A stretch of DNA of 64,000 bases from positions 124,001 to 188,000 of the forward strand of contig NZ_JYMT01000006.1 of the NCBI RefSeq assembly GCF_000938305.1. The letters run 5' to 3'. The translations under genes and the position numbers were made by a program. Below the pieces are notes generated by a model, which had not been told where the DNA came from, did no database searches, and was given only the letters and a program-made list of their open reading frames with translations. Of this stretch, positions 54,778-63,752 are shown one piece after another. Position 1 is the first letter of the stretch. Every line of letters starts with the position of its first letter. The stretch comes from Bradyrhizobium sp. LTSP885 (GTDB lineage: Bacteria > Pseudomonadota > Alphaproteobacteria > Rhizobiales > Xanthobacteraceae).

Positions 54778-55106
54778 TTCGGTTATCCCCTTGAGGGTTT
54801 CCACATTCGACGACTTATTTTTCTCCGCCACGGTAGTCATTCCGTTGGGGATTTTGGTCCTGGCCTATTAAGAAACGCGAATGGTCTACCTATCGACCGC
54901 CGCACTGCTCCCGACTACAGCGTGGAGACGTTGGCTGCCAAGAGAGGCCAATCCTGACGCACATAATCCACCACGCGCACGTTATGTCGCCCGTTCGAGT
55001 CTGCTGCAAAACGACTGCTTAACTTGCGTGCGTGACTCACATAGCGCGCTAGAGTTATATCGCGCAAGTACGCACAGCGCGGGGACTAGGTATCACGGAG
55101 TGAACC
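54778..55106. other. Divergent intergenic region between yellow-family gene and hxlR
   Basis: 329 bp. The right part holds repeated GCGTGCGTG / CGCAAGTACGCAC-like blocks (55023-55075) that may be HxlR half-sites, but the repeat is imperfect. No gene is seen. Confidence 0.35.
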
Positions 55107-55526
55107 ATGCAAGACCTATTCGTGAAGAAGTACGATTGCGCAGCCGGATGCCCCGTCGAAGCAACTCTGGATTTGATCGACGGAAAATGGAAGGCAATCA
55201 TCCTCTATCATCTTTTAACGGGAACACTGCGCTTCAATGAGTTGAGACGACGCTTGGCGAAAATCACTCAGCGCATGTTGGCGCGGCAATTACGTGAGCT
55301 CGAGGAAGTCGGCCTCGTGAGCCGGACCATCTTTGCGGAGGTACCGCCCCGTGTCGAATATGCGCTGACGGCTCACGGACAATCATTAGAGCCGGTCATT
55401 CGAGCCTTGTGGGTCTGGGGTGACGCCTATCTCACTCGGCGAAGCCAAGGATCGATAACTCCCGTCGCAGTCAAGCACGCTAAAAAGGAGCATCGGCCAG
55501 TTGTTGCCGATCGAGCGGTGCGATGA
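55107..55526 (+). CDS. HxlR-family transcriptional regulator
   Basis: 139-residue winged-helix regulator. Cys10/Cys14 lie at the start ([13 protein letters not shown]), followed by the HxlR core [43 protein letters not shown] and [16 protein letters not shown]. The N-terminal cysteine is redox- or aldehyde-reactive in several members. GGAG lies 6 bp before the ATG. It is divergent from the yellow-family gene and about 98 bp before a small hydrolase on the same strand. Confidence 0.92.
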   Translation: MQDLFVKKYDCAAGCPVEATLDLIDGKWKAIILYHLLTGTLRFNELRRRLAKITQRMLARQLRELEEVGLVSRTIFAEVPPRVEYALTAHGQSLEPVIRALWVWGDAYLTRRSQGSITPVAVKHAKKEHRPVVADRAVR

Positions 55527-55623
55527 CCTTGTGCTCGGGGTCGTTGCTGCCCATCTGCAATTGACTGCAATCGACAATTTACAACCCGCAACCGGAAGCG
55601 ATAAATTACTTTTCTGGATTGAA

Positions 55624-56298
55624 ATGCGCAAGCTTCGGATTCTCTGCCTTCACGGATATCACGGGAGCGCAAAAACGCTCCAAGCGCAAATGCGACCGTT
55701 GATGCAAGGATTGGGGTCGCTTGCGGAATTCGTGTGCGTTGACCCGCCGTCCCTGGCAATAGGTGACTTTGGCTGGTGGCATGCCGTTTCGAACGTTGGT
55801 GACGATCCAAAACATGCCGGCGTCGATCACCCTACGATGCGATATGAAGGATGGTTAAAAACGAAAACCTGGTTGATTTCGCTATTCCAACAAAGCGCAC
55901 CGTTCGACGGCGTATTCGGTTTCAGCCAGGGAGCCGCGCTCACGTCCCTTCTCGTCGGCTTGCGAAATTCTTGTGAAGCGGAAGATAGAATCTCGTTCGA
56001 TTTCGCAATGATGGTGGGTGGATTTGCAAGTAACGACGGCAGCCATGCGTATCTATATCAACGGAGATCAGAATACGGACTGCCGTCAGTTCACATCATC
56101 GGCGGGACGGATTTTGTGGTCGCAGGCAGCCAGTCCGATCGGCTTGCAAGCTTCTTCAAGAATCCTCTGATCCTACGGCATTCCGGCGGGCATGTCATTC
56201 CCGGCAACCCGCAAGTGCGCAACAGCGTCGTTGCTTTCTTGCAAGAAAGGGCGTGCGGTGCCGAACCGGCAGATGAGAGTGCAAGACGAGATATATGA
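55624..56298 (+). CDS. FSH1-type serine hydrolase (alpha/beta hydrolase)
   Basis: 224 residues. The family start is KLRILCLHGYHGSAKTL, the nucleophile elbow is FGFSQGAAL near residue 105, the acid is in HIIGGTDFVV and the base His in LRHSGGHVIP. FSH1 proteins are small esterases common in fungi and less frequent in bacteria. I start at the ATG at 55624, where the conserved domain begins; the open frame runs back into hxlR. Its substrate is unknown. Confidence 0.88.
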   Translation: MRKLRILCLHGYHGSAKTLQAQMRPLMQGLGSLAEFVCVDPPSLAIGDFGWWHAVSNVGDDPKHAGVDHPTMRYEGWLKTKTWLISLFQQSAPFDGVFGFSQGAALTSLLVGLRNSCEAEDRISFDFAMMVGGFASNDGSHAYLYQRRSEYGLPSVHIIGGTDFVVAGSQSDRLASFFKNPLILRHSGGHVIPGNPQVRNSVVAFLQERACGAEPADESARRDI

Positions 56299-56363
56299 TC
56301 CGCTCCTTGCTTTTTCGATTGGGTTCTGAGCTTTAGCTAGTTCCCTCTCTTGTATGGTGAAAA

Positions 56364-57227
56364 ATGGTGGCACTCGTCGAAAAGAAAATGCCGGATCTAC
56401 AGCCTTATCTGACGTCTCCGAGCCTCATGACGCCGTTTCAGATCGGTCATGCAGACATCGGCGTCATGGCCAGCCTGACTGTCCGCACGCTTCACACCAT
56501 CCAGCGTGTACGCTTTCAAGACGCCTGCGTAATACTTGTCCTTGAAGGATCTAAATCGGTTTCTGATCTGGACCGTCCAAAACATGCGGAAACTGGCGAT
56601 ATTGCGGTGATTCCTGCCGGTACCATCGCGGACGTCACCAGCAAACCGAACCCGAACCACGCTTATCGCGGCGTCATCCTCTCATTCGAGCAGTCGCTGC
56701 TGACGCGTTTCTCTGAAACCTACCCACGCGTGGTCGGAAGCAAGCAGCCGCTCGGTCAAGTCAAGATTCTAAAGAGAGCCGAGGACATCAGCGATGTCGT
56801 AGGCCGGGTAATCAGGGATTTCGAGGCAGGACTGGTTATCGAACGAGACCTGCTTTATCACCGGCTCGTCGAAGTGCTACTGACGCTTGCGATACGTCAC
56901 TGCGTCTTCAATGGCACGAGGCAGCCCAAACTAACAGAACGTGTCGGTGTCCTGGTGGCAGCTGACCTCGCCCGCAACTGGACCGCTACCGAGGTCGCTT
57001 GCGAATTCGCCATGAGCGAAGCCACTTTCCGGCGCCGTCTCGCGCGTGAGAGGACCAGCTTTAGCGCCATTCTCGCTGAAGCTCGCTTGGGGAAAGGCCT
57101 GTTTCTGCTCCAATCGACCGAACAAGACATCACCAGCATAGCGCTCGACGTCGGCTACCAATCGCCCTCGCATTTCACGGCGCGGTTTCGAAGGCGGTAT
57201 GGCGTCGCGCCGTCAGACGCGCGGTGA
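56364..57227 (+). CDS. AraC-family transcriptional regulator
   Basis: 287 residues. An N-terminal cupin-like sensor (ACVILVLEGSKSV, DIAVIPAGTIADV) is followed by two helix-turn-helix units in the last 100 residues (WTATEVACEFAMSEATFRRRLARE and ITSIALDVGYQSPSHFTARFRRRYGVAP, in pieces). It resembles the AraC group of YqhC/AdpA-like activators in layout. It lies between the hydrolase and the YbhB-like gene on the same strand, and may control the latter. Confidence 0.9.
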   Translation: MVALVEKKMPDLQPYLTSPSLMTPFQIGHADIGVMASLTVRTLHTIQRVRFQDACVILVLEGSKSVSDLDRPKHAETGDIAVIPAGTIADVTSKPNPNHAYRGVILSFEQSLLTRFSETYPRVVGSKQPLGQVKILKRAEDISDVVGRVIRDFEAGLVIERDLLYHRLVEVLLTLAIRHCVFNGTRQPKLTERVGVLVAADLARNWTATEVACEFAMSEATFRRRLARERTSFSAILAEARLGKGLFLLQSTEQDITSIALDVGYQSPSHFTARFRRRYGVAPSDAR

Positions 57228-57337
57228 TTGATCGAAAGTCGCTCATATCTGAGCGAAACGGGCGCGCGGAATATCTCGTTTTCGTTCAAATGCCTTTGTT
57301 GCCGCGCGGATAGGCCGCGCGCTTCGGAGGCTTCGAA

Positions 57338-57889
57338 ATGCGAAAATCATTGATGGCACTATCACTGCTCGCCTTGAGCATAGGATCGGCGGCGGCTGCC
57401 GATTTCTCGCTCTCAATTCCGGGGCTGAAAGACGGTGGTACGGCGCCCGAAACGATGGTTCTGAACGGAATGGACTGCAAAGGCGGGAACATCTCGCCGG
57501 AGTTGGCGTGGAAGGGCGCGCCCGCCGGTACGAAGAGTTTCGCTTTGACATTTTATGACCCTGACGCGCCCACCGGATCGGGGTTTTGGCATTGGGCCGT
57601 GCTCGACATTCCAGCGACCGCAACTGGCTTGCCTGCTGGCGCTGGCGAACCCTCCAAGGGTCAACTGCCTAAGGGCGCCAGAATCGGGAATTCGGATTTC
57701 GGCGACCCATCCTACGCTGGCCCCTGTCCGCCAGTGGGAAGCGGTGCGCACCGCCTGCAGTTCGTGCTTCACGCTCTCAAGACAGAGAAGTTACCCGATC
57801 TCGCGGGCAAGACCGGTGCTCTCACGGGCTTTCTGGTCAACGCAAACGAAATAGCTCGCGCAAGTTTCACACTGAAGCTCGCTCGCTAA
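57338..57889 (+). CDS. YbhB/YbcL family protein (phosphatidylethanolamine-binding protein-like)
   Basis: 183 residues with a Sec signal peptide (MRKSLMALSLLALSIGSAAA). The PEBP ligand-site motifs are GGNISPELAWKGAPAGTKSFALTFYDPDAP (in pieces) near 45-75, FWHWAVLDIP, and YAGPCPPVGSGAHRLQFVLHAL. It is a periplasmic protein of unclear role; some members modulate kinases or bind small phospho-ligands. GGAGG lies 7 bp before the ATG. Confidence 0.92.
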   Translation: MRKSLMALSLLALSIGSAAAADFSLSIPGLKDGGTAPETMVLNGMDCKGGNISPELAWKGAPAGTKSFALTFYDPDAPTGSGFWHWAVLDIPATATGLPAGAGEPSKGQLPKGARIGNSDFGDPSYAGPCPPVGSGAHRLQFVLHALKTEKLPDLAGKTGALTGFLVNANEIARASFTLKLAR

Positions 57890-58280
57890 ACACAATATAA
57901 ATAATGAAGCTCGAAAATTCGTCATCATGCTGACAGGCACCCAGGCTCCAATCCCAAGCATCGGCAGTGGGGCTTGAGGCAACACAAGTTCTGTCCTTGC
58001 CGATCGGCCGGTCTAACAAAATTGGCGAATGGCAGCGAAGCCCTTGAGTTTCTTTTCCTGAATGTGTCGGAATCTCTTTCGAGATTCCGGCCTTTTCGGA
58101 TTAAACTTGTTTGCGGAGAGACGTTCTTGACAAGCTTTATGATACTTGCACTCACTTACAAACCGATCAAGATGCGGCCAGGGTGCATGGGCTCTTCACG
58201 TCTTGGAAAACGACAAAGTTTGAAGTAACGCATTCCTTCTACCGGTTGCAAAGAGCAGCCTGCATAAACGGAAAGTCGAT
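57890..58280. other. Gene-free stretch between convergent YbhB-like and SelA-like genes
   Basis: 391 bp with only short, family-less open frames on either strand. The one clear element is a hairpin at 58068-58096. Confidence 0.5.
58068..58096 (+). terminator. Hairpin with short T-run downstream of the YbhB-like gene
   Basis: Perfect 9-bp stem CGGAATCTC / GAGATTCCG with loop TTTC, then GCCTTTT. It lies about 180 bp after the stop, which is distant for a simple terminator but is the only candidate in the convergent gap. Confidence 0.55.
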
Positions 58281-59798
58281 TCATGCCTCTCCGTTTCGGA
58301 CGCCTTGAAACGATCCAGACCCAAATTGAGCCAGGTTGATCGGACCCTGATGCTGGTGCGGCGCGCTGCCAAGCGTCACCTTGCCATGCATCACTCCATC
58401 GGCCACGGATCCGTCCAAAGAGTAGACGATTACAGTGCCTTCATGCCGCATACGGAAAACAAGATGGATGGTATCACCTTTTATCTCGCCGACGACATCA
58501 CCTTCGAATTGATGAGATTGTTGGCTACCGGTGAGGGAGCCTGAGTGTTGCCTCAGCTTGAGGCGATGACTTCGTTCTCCGCTCAGGAATTTTATCACCA
58601 AATTCCAAAGCCCCGACACGTCAGCATTTGAGGTGGAGTGTGCAGGTTTTGCGGCAACGACCGGTTCCGACAGTATTGCTTTTATACCCAGACCAACCTG
58701 ATCAGCCTCCCCCGGTTGCAATCCAAAGGGATCGATCTGAACGGAATTATCCGTGACGGACTTGTCGTCAATCATGATCCTTGGCTCGCTCTCAAGCAAC
58801 CGCAATCGCAAAGCTTCACCATGCAGGGCGATTTGCGCCAGGTCCCAACTCACCGTCAAGCGAGGCACATGCACCGCTCCCTGCGGAGCAACGATGTTCG
58901 TCTTAACGCCAGGCAGCTCCAGCCGGTGAGCCACAATGGCTAGATCCTCATTCCATCGGCGAAGTTCAGCCGCGGGATCCCGGCGTTCGAGCCAGACTTC
59001 AAGCGCGGTAAGCACGCCGATCACATCTTCCTTGGACACTTTCATGCCGCGCGCGAATGCCTGGTGCGGAGACGCGTTCCACCAGGCCGCTTGGATAAGA
59101 TCCTTGCGGCCGAGCAGCAGACCACTGGTCTGCGGCCCTCTCAAGAATTTGCCACCGCTATAGACGACCATGTCGGCACCGCGTACCAGATAGGGGCTCG
59201 GCCGTTCGATGTGATCAGAAGCCGCATCGACCAACACAGGCACACCACGCGGGGCGGCACGCGCGACGAATTCCTCCAACCGGACGGGCGACGTCGCTTC
59301 CCGCGAGCCCAGCACAGCGATCATGGCGACAGGCTGTGTCAGAGCGGCATCGAGATCGGCGATGGTCTCAACCTCTACGATATGCGTCCCTACGATGCGG
59401 ATTGCCTGGTCGTAAGCATAGCGATGGCTCTTCAGCATGATCACGCGATTGGTCCAACCGTCTGTGAAGGGCAAACGAAGCATCTTCACCGGATCATTGC
59501 CGGCTACACAGGCTGCGGTGGCCAATGTCAAGGCAGCCGAACTGCCACAGGTCACGATGCCCAATTCTGCCCCAGTCAGTTCCGCTATACGGCGGCTTGC
59601 ACCTTCCATGAGCTCATCGAGGCTAACAAACTGGCGAGACGCCTGAGCTATTGCAGCGCGCACTTCGGGCAGCATCACGCTCCCGCCATGGGCGGTGCGG
59701 ACGGACGCGCAATTTATGTAGGGACGAACGCCTAGCGCGAGGTAGGGATTGTCATTGCGCGCGGCGGGCGAGAATTCTGCAGTGGCTTTAGTCATCAT
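58281..59798 (-). CDS. SelA/DgaE-like PLP enzyme with extra C-terminal beta domain
   Basis: 505 residues. Residues about 15-380 are a fold-type I PLP enzyme of the SelA-like group (selenocysteine synthase / D-glucosaminate-6-phosphate ammonia-lyase): RPYINCASVRTAHGGSVMLPEV at the start, TCGSSAALTLATAAC, VDAASDHIERP, and the PLP lysine in VVYSGGKFLRGPQTSG. The rest (about 390-505) is a separate beta-rich domain (DVSGLWNLVIKFLSGERSHR in part, then HQFEGDVVGEIKGD). A role in selenocysteine synthesis is unlikely with no selB or tRNA nearby. Ammonia-lyase action fits the upstream RidA, which hydrolyses enamine/imine products. It is last of a leftward run of genes. Confidence 0.85.
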   Translation of the reverse strand: MMTKATAEFSPAARNDNPYLALGVRPYINCASVRTAHGGSVMLPEVRAAIAQASRQFVSLDELMEGASRRIAELTGAELGIVTCGSSAALTLATAACVAGNDPVKMLRLPFTDGWTNRVIMLKSHRYAYDQAIRIVGTHIVEVETIADLDAALTQPVAMIAVLGSREATSPVRLEEFVARAAPRGVPVLVDAASDHIERPSPYLVRGADMVVYSGGKFLRGPQTSGLLLGRKDLIQAAWWNASPHQAFARGMKVSKEDVIGVLTALEVWLERRDPAAELRRWNEDLAIVAHRLELPGVKTNIVAPQGAVHVPRLTVSWDLAQIALHGEALRLRLLESEPRIMIDDKSVTDNSVQIDPFGLQPGEADQVGLGIKAILSEPVVAAKPAHSTSNADVSGLWNLVIKFLSGERSHRLKLRQHSGSLTGSQQSHQFEGDVVGEIKGDTIHLVFRMRHEGTVIVYSLDGSVADGVMHGKVTLGSAPHQHQGPINLAQFGSGSFQGVRNGEA

Positions 59799-60017
59799 AA
59801 CAGCGCCTGTATCATTGACAATCTCGGGAACCGAAACGCTGCGTCATCTAGATTCAGCAGCATCTCAGCTGGCTCGGAACGGACAAACATAATCTCTGCC
59901 CTCCTGATTGTTATTGTTGCTGCCTTGACTCAGTTTCACTGAGCATAGAACCACGCGCTTATGCCCTGGGGAGACTCCTGGTTCGGTCGCAATCGCGCCT
60001 CGCGTTATGGACCGTTG

Positions 60018-60488
60018 TCATGTCACGATCTCAAACACGGCCTCAATCTCAACGGCAACGCCGGACGGCAGAGAACCCATGCCGACCGCCGAGCGCGCGT
60101 GCCTGCCTGCGTCGCCAAATACGCTTACGAGCAGATCGGATGCGCCATTGATGACCTTCGGTTGCTCGCAGAACTCCGGAGCGGAGTTGACGAAACCTAC
60201 CACCTTGACGCATCGCCTCACGCGGTCGAGATCGCCACCGCAGGCAATCTTGAGCTTTGCCAACAGATTGACCACGCACAATGCTGCCGCTTTTTGACCT
60301 TCAGCAACCGAGATCTCCCGTCCCAATTTGCCGATGTATTTTCGGACGCCGTGTTCGATCGGCACTTGCCCCGACATGAAGAGCAAATTGCCAGTTAAGA
60401 CAAACGGTAAGTAGTTTCCGGCAGGTTCGCCGGGCGCGGAAAGTTCGATTCCGAGTTCGGTCAGTCTTGCGTCGATCTTGCTCGTCAT
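60018..60488 (-). CDS. RidA/YjgF family enamine/imine deaminase
   Basis: 156-residue RidA-family protein of the longer YjgH/atrazine-type subgroup. It has LFMSGQVPIEHG, KAAALCVVNLLAKLKIACGGDLDRV (in pieces) and the C-terminal IEAVFEIV. The family arginine that binds the carboxylate in RidA proper (position near R105) is not obvious; SLPSGVAVEIEAVFEI is seen instead, so enzymatic activity is not assured. It is 219 bp upstream of the SelA-like gene on the same strand, with no gene between, and may clear its reactive product. Confidence 0.9.
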   Translation of the reverse strand: MTSKIDARLTELGIELSAPGEPAGNYLPFVLTGNLLFMSGQVPIEHGVRKYIGKLGREISVAEGQKAAALCVVNLLAKLKIACGGDLDRVRRCVKVVGFVNSAPEFCEQPKVINGASDLLVSVFGDAGRHARSAVGMGSLPSGVAVEIEAVFEIVT

Positions 60489-60667
60489 GTGGTTTCTTTC
60501 TCAAATTAAACGGTATCGTGGATGCGCGGCTCAGAAGCCGCGGCAGTCGCATTTTCCCGTACCGCGGTCCTTGCGGGACGTCGAAGTGGCGATGTCGCGA
60601 CGCAACTGGGAAGGACGCTAGCGGTGAACGATGTCGGAGCGAGACCGCAATCATGCGCTGATACCCT

Positions 60668-61288
60668 TTACGCAAGCGCTTTCATAACCTGCGCCTGGAA
60701 TGCAGGTCTTGCCGCAAGACGCTGATACCAAGCCTCAAGGCCAGGCATATTCGGCCGATCGATCCCTAGATTGAACCAACGGTACGCTAGATTTCCAATT
60801 GCGATGTCGCCCATCGTGAACTGTTGCCCGGCAACGAAGTCTCGCCTCACCAGGTGTTTGTCCAGTACGGACCAAATGTCAGCGGCCTCTTGGCGAGCTT
60901 TCCCAATCTTTTCGGGATCACGACTCTCCGGCGGTGTACGAACGAGGCTGACATTCAGCGTCGTCATGTGCGGTTGAACCTGCGACGGCCAGTCCATCCA
61001 ACGATCGGCATCCGCACGGTCGCGCACGTCATCCGGCCATAGCTGTCCGGCACCGTACTTGGCTGCCAAATACCGCACGATAGCGTTGGACTCCCAGACG
61101 ACATAATCGTCTTCGTCGCGAATTACCGGTACTAATCCGTTGGGATTGAGCTCGAGAAACCACGCCTCCCTGTTCTTGCCAAACTTTCCTCCGACCTCCT
61201 CATGGTCAAACAAGAGGGCAAGTTCCTGCAGGCACCATAGAACCTTGATGACGTTCCCGGAGTTTCCGCGTCCCCAAATCTGAATCAC
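60668..61288 (-). CDS. Glutathione S-transferase family protein
   Basis: 206 residues. A thioredoxin-like N-terminal domain (IQIWGRGNSGNVIKVLWCLQEL in part, then LNPNGLVPVIRDEDDYVVWESNAIVRYLA, with cis-Pro and ESNA glutathione contacts) is followed by an all-helical C-terminal domain (FTMGDIAIGNLAYRW). The probable catalytic residue is Ser10 or Asn9 near the N-terminus, as in beta/theta-like bacterial classes. It starts with GTG, with AGGG 9 bp upstream. It lies between aconitase and RidA on the same strand. Confidence 0.92.
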   Translation of the reverse strand: MIQIWGRGNSGNVIKVLWCLQELALLFDHEEVGGKFGKNREAWFLELNPNGLVPVIRDEDDYVVWESNAIVRYLAAKYGAGQLWPDDVRDRADADRWMDWPSQVQPHMTTLNVSLVRTPPESRDPEKIGKARQEAADIWSVLDKHLVRRDFVAGQQFTMGDIAIGNLAYRWFNLGIDRPNMPGLEAWYQRLAARPAFQAQVMKALA

Positions 61289-61422
61289 TGTTATATCCCT
61301 GCTTCAATGTCACGATTGCTTCCACGATGACGACGCAGCCGCGCGGCGGCGTGTTCGATAGCCTTTCGCGAGCACATGAAGCCCGCAAGACCCATCGCCT
61401 ATTTAGCGTTATCGTTCTGCAT

Positions 61423-63732
61423 CTATTGACCCGATCGCACACCATCGGTTCGATTGGCTGCGGTGTGGAATAGATTCAGCGAGGACCCGGCCCTGAACCA
61501 CTTGAGTTGATCGGCCGCGAACGAATGTAGCAACACCAAGGTCTCCGTATTGCCGTCGGCGTGACGTAAGACGCACGTGACCGGCTTACCCGGCGCGAGA
61601 TGTTCGAGATCAAGCAGGCTGATCCGATCATCCTCCCGAATACGCTCATAATCTTCGACATTCTTGAAGGTGAGCGGCAACAGCCCCTGCTTCTTAAGAT
61701 TAGTCTCGTGAATTCGAGCGAAGCTCCTCGTGATGACGGCGAGGCCACCGAGAAGGCGGGGAGAAAGAGCCGCGTGCTCGCGACTGCTGCCTTCCCCATA
61801 ATTGAAGTCGCCAACCGCTACCCACCCTATGCCACGCGACTTGTAGCTACGCGCGATTTTCGAGAATGGCTGATTGATTTCTCCCGTTATGACGTTTTTT
61901 CCGTGCCCTGCAGTGTCCGTATAGGCGTTGATCGCACCCATGAACATATTGTCGCTGAACTTATCGAGGTGTCCTCGGTAACGAAGCCACCATCCAGCCG
62001 GGGAAATGTGATCAGTCGTGGTTTTGCCCTTGGTCTTCAGGAGAACCGGCAAATCGACAAAGTCCTCACCATTCCAAGCCGGCCAAGGATACAGTCGCTG
62101 TATGCGCTCGCTATTGGGGTCAATTTTCAGCTCGAGATCCCGATGGCCGTCCTGTGCCGGGACATAATAGGTCCGCCCCCGCTCAAAATCGGCGGCCGGG
62201 ACTTCTGGAGCCGGTTTCGGCGGATCGAATTTGAACGGCTTACCGTTGCCACCAACAAGAGTATCGGTCATTGGATTGAACGAAAGCCGACCTGCGAATG
62301 CGAGCGCTGTAACCACCTCAGGGCTGGCGATGAAATTCATGGTGGTAGGCTGGCCATCGTTGCGCTTGGGGAAGTTGCGATTATACGATGTGACGATCGT
62401 ATTTGGCTCGGTCGTTGCTGAGGCGGCCCTTCTCCATTGCCCTATGCAAGGTCCACAAGCATTGGACAGAACGGTGGCGTCCATCTGCTTCAGGGCATCC
62501 ATCTGACCATCGCGTTCGATGGTTGCGCGGACCTGCTCGGAACCCGGGGTAACCAGGAGAGAAACCGCGGCCTTCAATCCGTTAGCAGTTGCCTGCTTCG
62601 CAATATCGGCAGCACGGCTCATGTCCTGGTACGACGAGTTCGTACAACTTCCGATCAATGCTGACGAGATTTTGTCGACGAAGCCGTTCCGACTATCAGC
62701 CAATTCCGCGGCCAGTTTCGAGAGCGGCCGGGCCCGATCCGGAGAATGCGGTCCGACAATGTGCGGCTCAAGCGTGCTGAGATCCAGCCGGATCACCTTA
62801 TCGTAGTAGGCCTCCGGGTCTGCCTCAACCTCCGGATCGGGAGCCAAAAGATCAAGGTTCTGTCTCATCAGGGGGACCAGGTAGTCGCGGCCGGTAGCGC
62901 TGAGGTAGACCGCCATCCGTTCGTCAGCGGGGAACATCGACGTCGTCGCCCCAAGCTCCGCGCCCATGTTCGTGATCGTGGCCTTACCGGTGGCGCTGAT
63001 GGTCCGTGCGCCTGGTCCGATGTATTCCACGATCGCGTTGGTTCCCCCAGAGACCGTGAGTTGCCCCGCGACGTAGAGAATAACGTCCTTTGGCGCGCTC
63101 CAACCGTTCAGCTCCCCAGTCAGGTAGACTGCAATGTGCTTCGGATAGAGCACTTCCCACGGCAACCCCGCTATGACGTCGACGGCATCGGCTCCGCCGA
63201 CGCCTACCGAGCAGGCTCCGAGCCCGCCGGCGTTCGGAGTGTGCGAGTCGGTCCCGATAATAAGCTCACCCGGAAACGCGTAGTGTTCGAGGACAACCTG
63301 ATGGATGATGCCACCACCCGGCTCCCAAAAGCCGCAACCGTATTTCATCGCGGCGGATCGCAAAAAGTCGTAGACCTCCTTGCTTTCGTCGATCGACTCT
63401 CGCAAGTCCGACTCGCCCTCCGTTCTCGCTTGAATAAGATGATCGCAGTGGATGGTCGTGGGCACCGCAACCTGTTCACGCTTCGTCTGCATGAACTGCA
63501 GCATCGCGCTTTGCCCGAGGACGTCTTGAAAGACCACCCGATCGGGGCGCAGCGCGAGATAGCTCTTGCCCGCCTCCAACTCCTGCGTTTCCGGAGAGTC
63601 GAGGTGGCCGAGAAGAACCTTGTCCGCCAAGGTGAGCGGCTTCTTCAATCGCTTGCGAACGACGCCGAGCTTTAACCGCATGGTGGCATACAGCTTCGAG
63701 GCCATGTTGGCCGTGGATTCGATCTCGATCAT
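61423..63732 (-). CDS. Aconitate hydratase, mitochondrial (eukaryotic Aco2) type
   Basis: 769-residue 4Fe-4S hydro-lyase. The order and spacing match mitochondrial aconitase rather than bacterial AcnA or AcnB: VRKRLKKPLTLADKVLLGHL near the start, RPDRVVFQDVLGQSAMLQF, PTTIHCDHLIQA, GTDSHTPNAGGLGACSVGVGG, and the cluster ligands Cys363, Cys426 and Cys429. The swivelling domain has NYGEGSSREHAAL with RSFARIHETNL. It interconverts citrate and isocitrate, or a related tricarboxylate. GGAG lies 8 bp before the ATG, and the amino-acid ABC ATPase gene ends only 20 bp upstream, so the two are co-transcribed. Confidence 0.92.
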   Translation of the reverse strand: MIEIESTANMASKLYATMRLKLGVVRKRLKKPLTLADKVLLGHLDSPETQELEAGKSYLALRPDRVVFQDVLGQSAMLQFMQTKREQVAVPTTIHCDHLIQARTEGESDLRESIDESKEVYDFLRSAAMKYGCGFWEPGGGIIHQVVLEHYAFPGELIIGTDSHTPNAGGLGACSVGVGGADAVDVIAGLPWEVLYPKHIAVYLTGELNGWSAPKDVILYVAGQLTVSGGTNAIVEYIGPGARTISATGKATITNMGAELGATTSMFPADERMAVYLSATGRDYLVPLMRQNLDLLAPDPEVEADPEAYYDKVIRLDLSTLEPHIVGPHSPDRARPLSKLAAELADSRNGFVDKISSALIGSCTNSSYQDMSRAADIAKQATANGLKAAVSLLVTPGSEQVRATIERDGQMDALKQMDATVLSNACGPCIGQWRRAASATTEPNTIVTSYNRNFPKRNDGQPTTMNFIASPEVVTALAFAGRLSFNPMTDTLVGGNGKPFKFDPPKPAPEVPAADFERGRTYYVPAQDGHRDLELKIDPNSERIQRLYPWPAWNGEDFVDLPVLLKTKGKTTTDHISPAGWWLRYRGHLDKFSDNMFMGAINAYTDTAGHGKNVITGEINQPFSKIARSYKSRGIGWVAVGDFNYGEGSSREHAALSPRLLGGLAVITRSFARIHETNLKKQGLLPLTFKNVEDYERIREDDRISLLDLEHLAPGKPVTCVLRHADGNTETLVLLHSFAADQLKWFRAGSSLNLFHTAANRTDGVRSGQ

Positions 63733-63752
63733 GATAGTCTCCGGTTGGTTTC

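Noticed and set aside
62746..63675. 309-codon plus-strand frame opposite the mitochondrial-type aconitase
   Set aside because: Antisense shadow; no family, no ribosome site.
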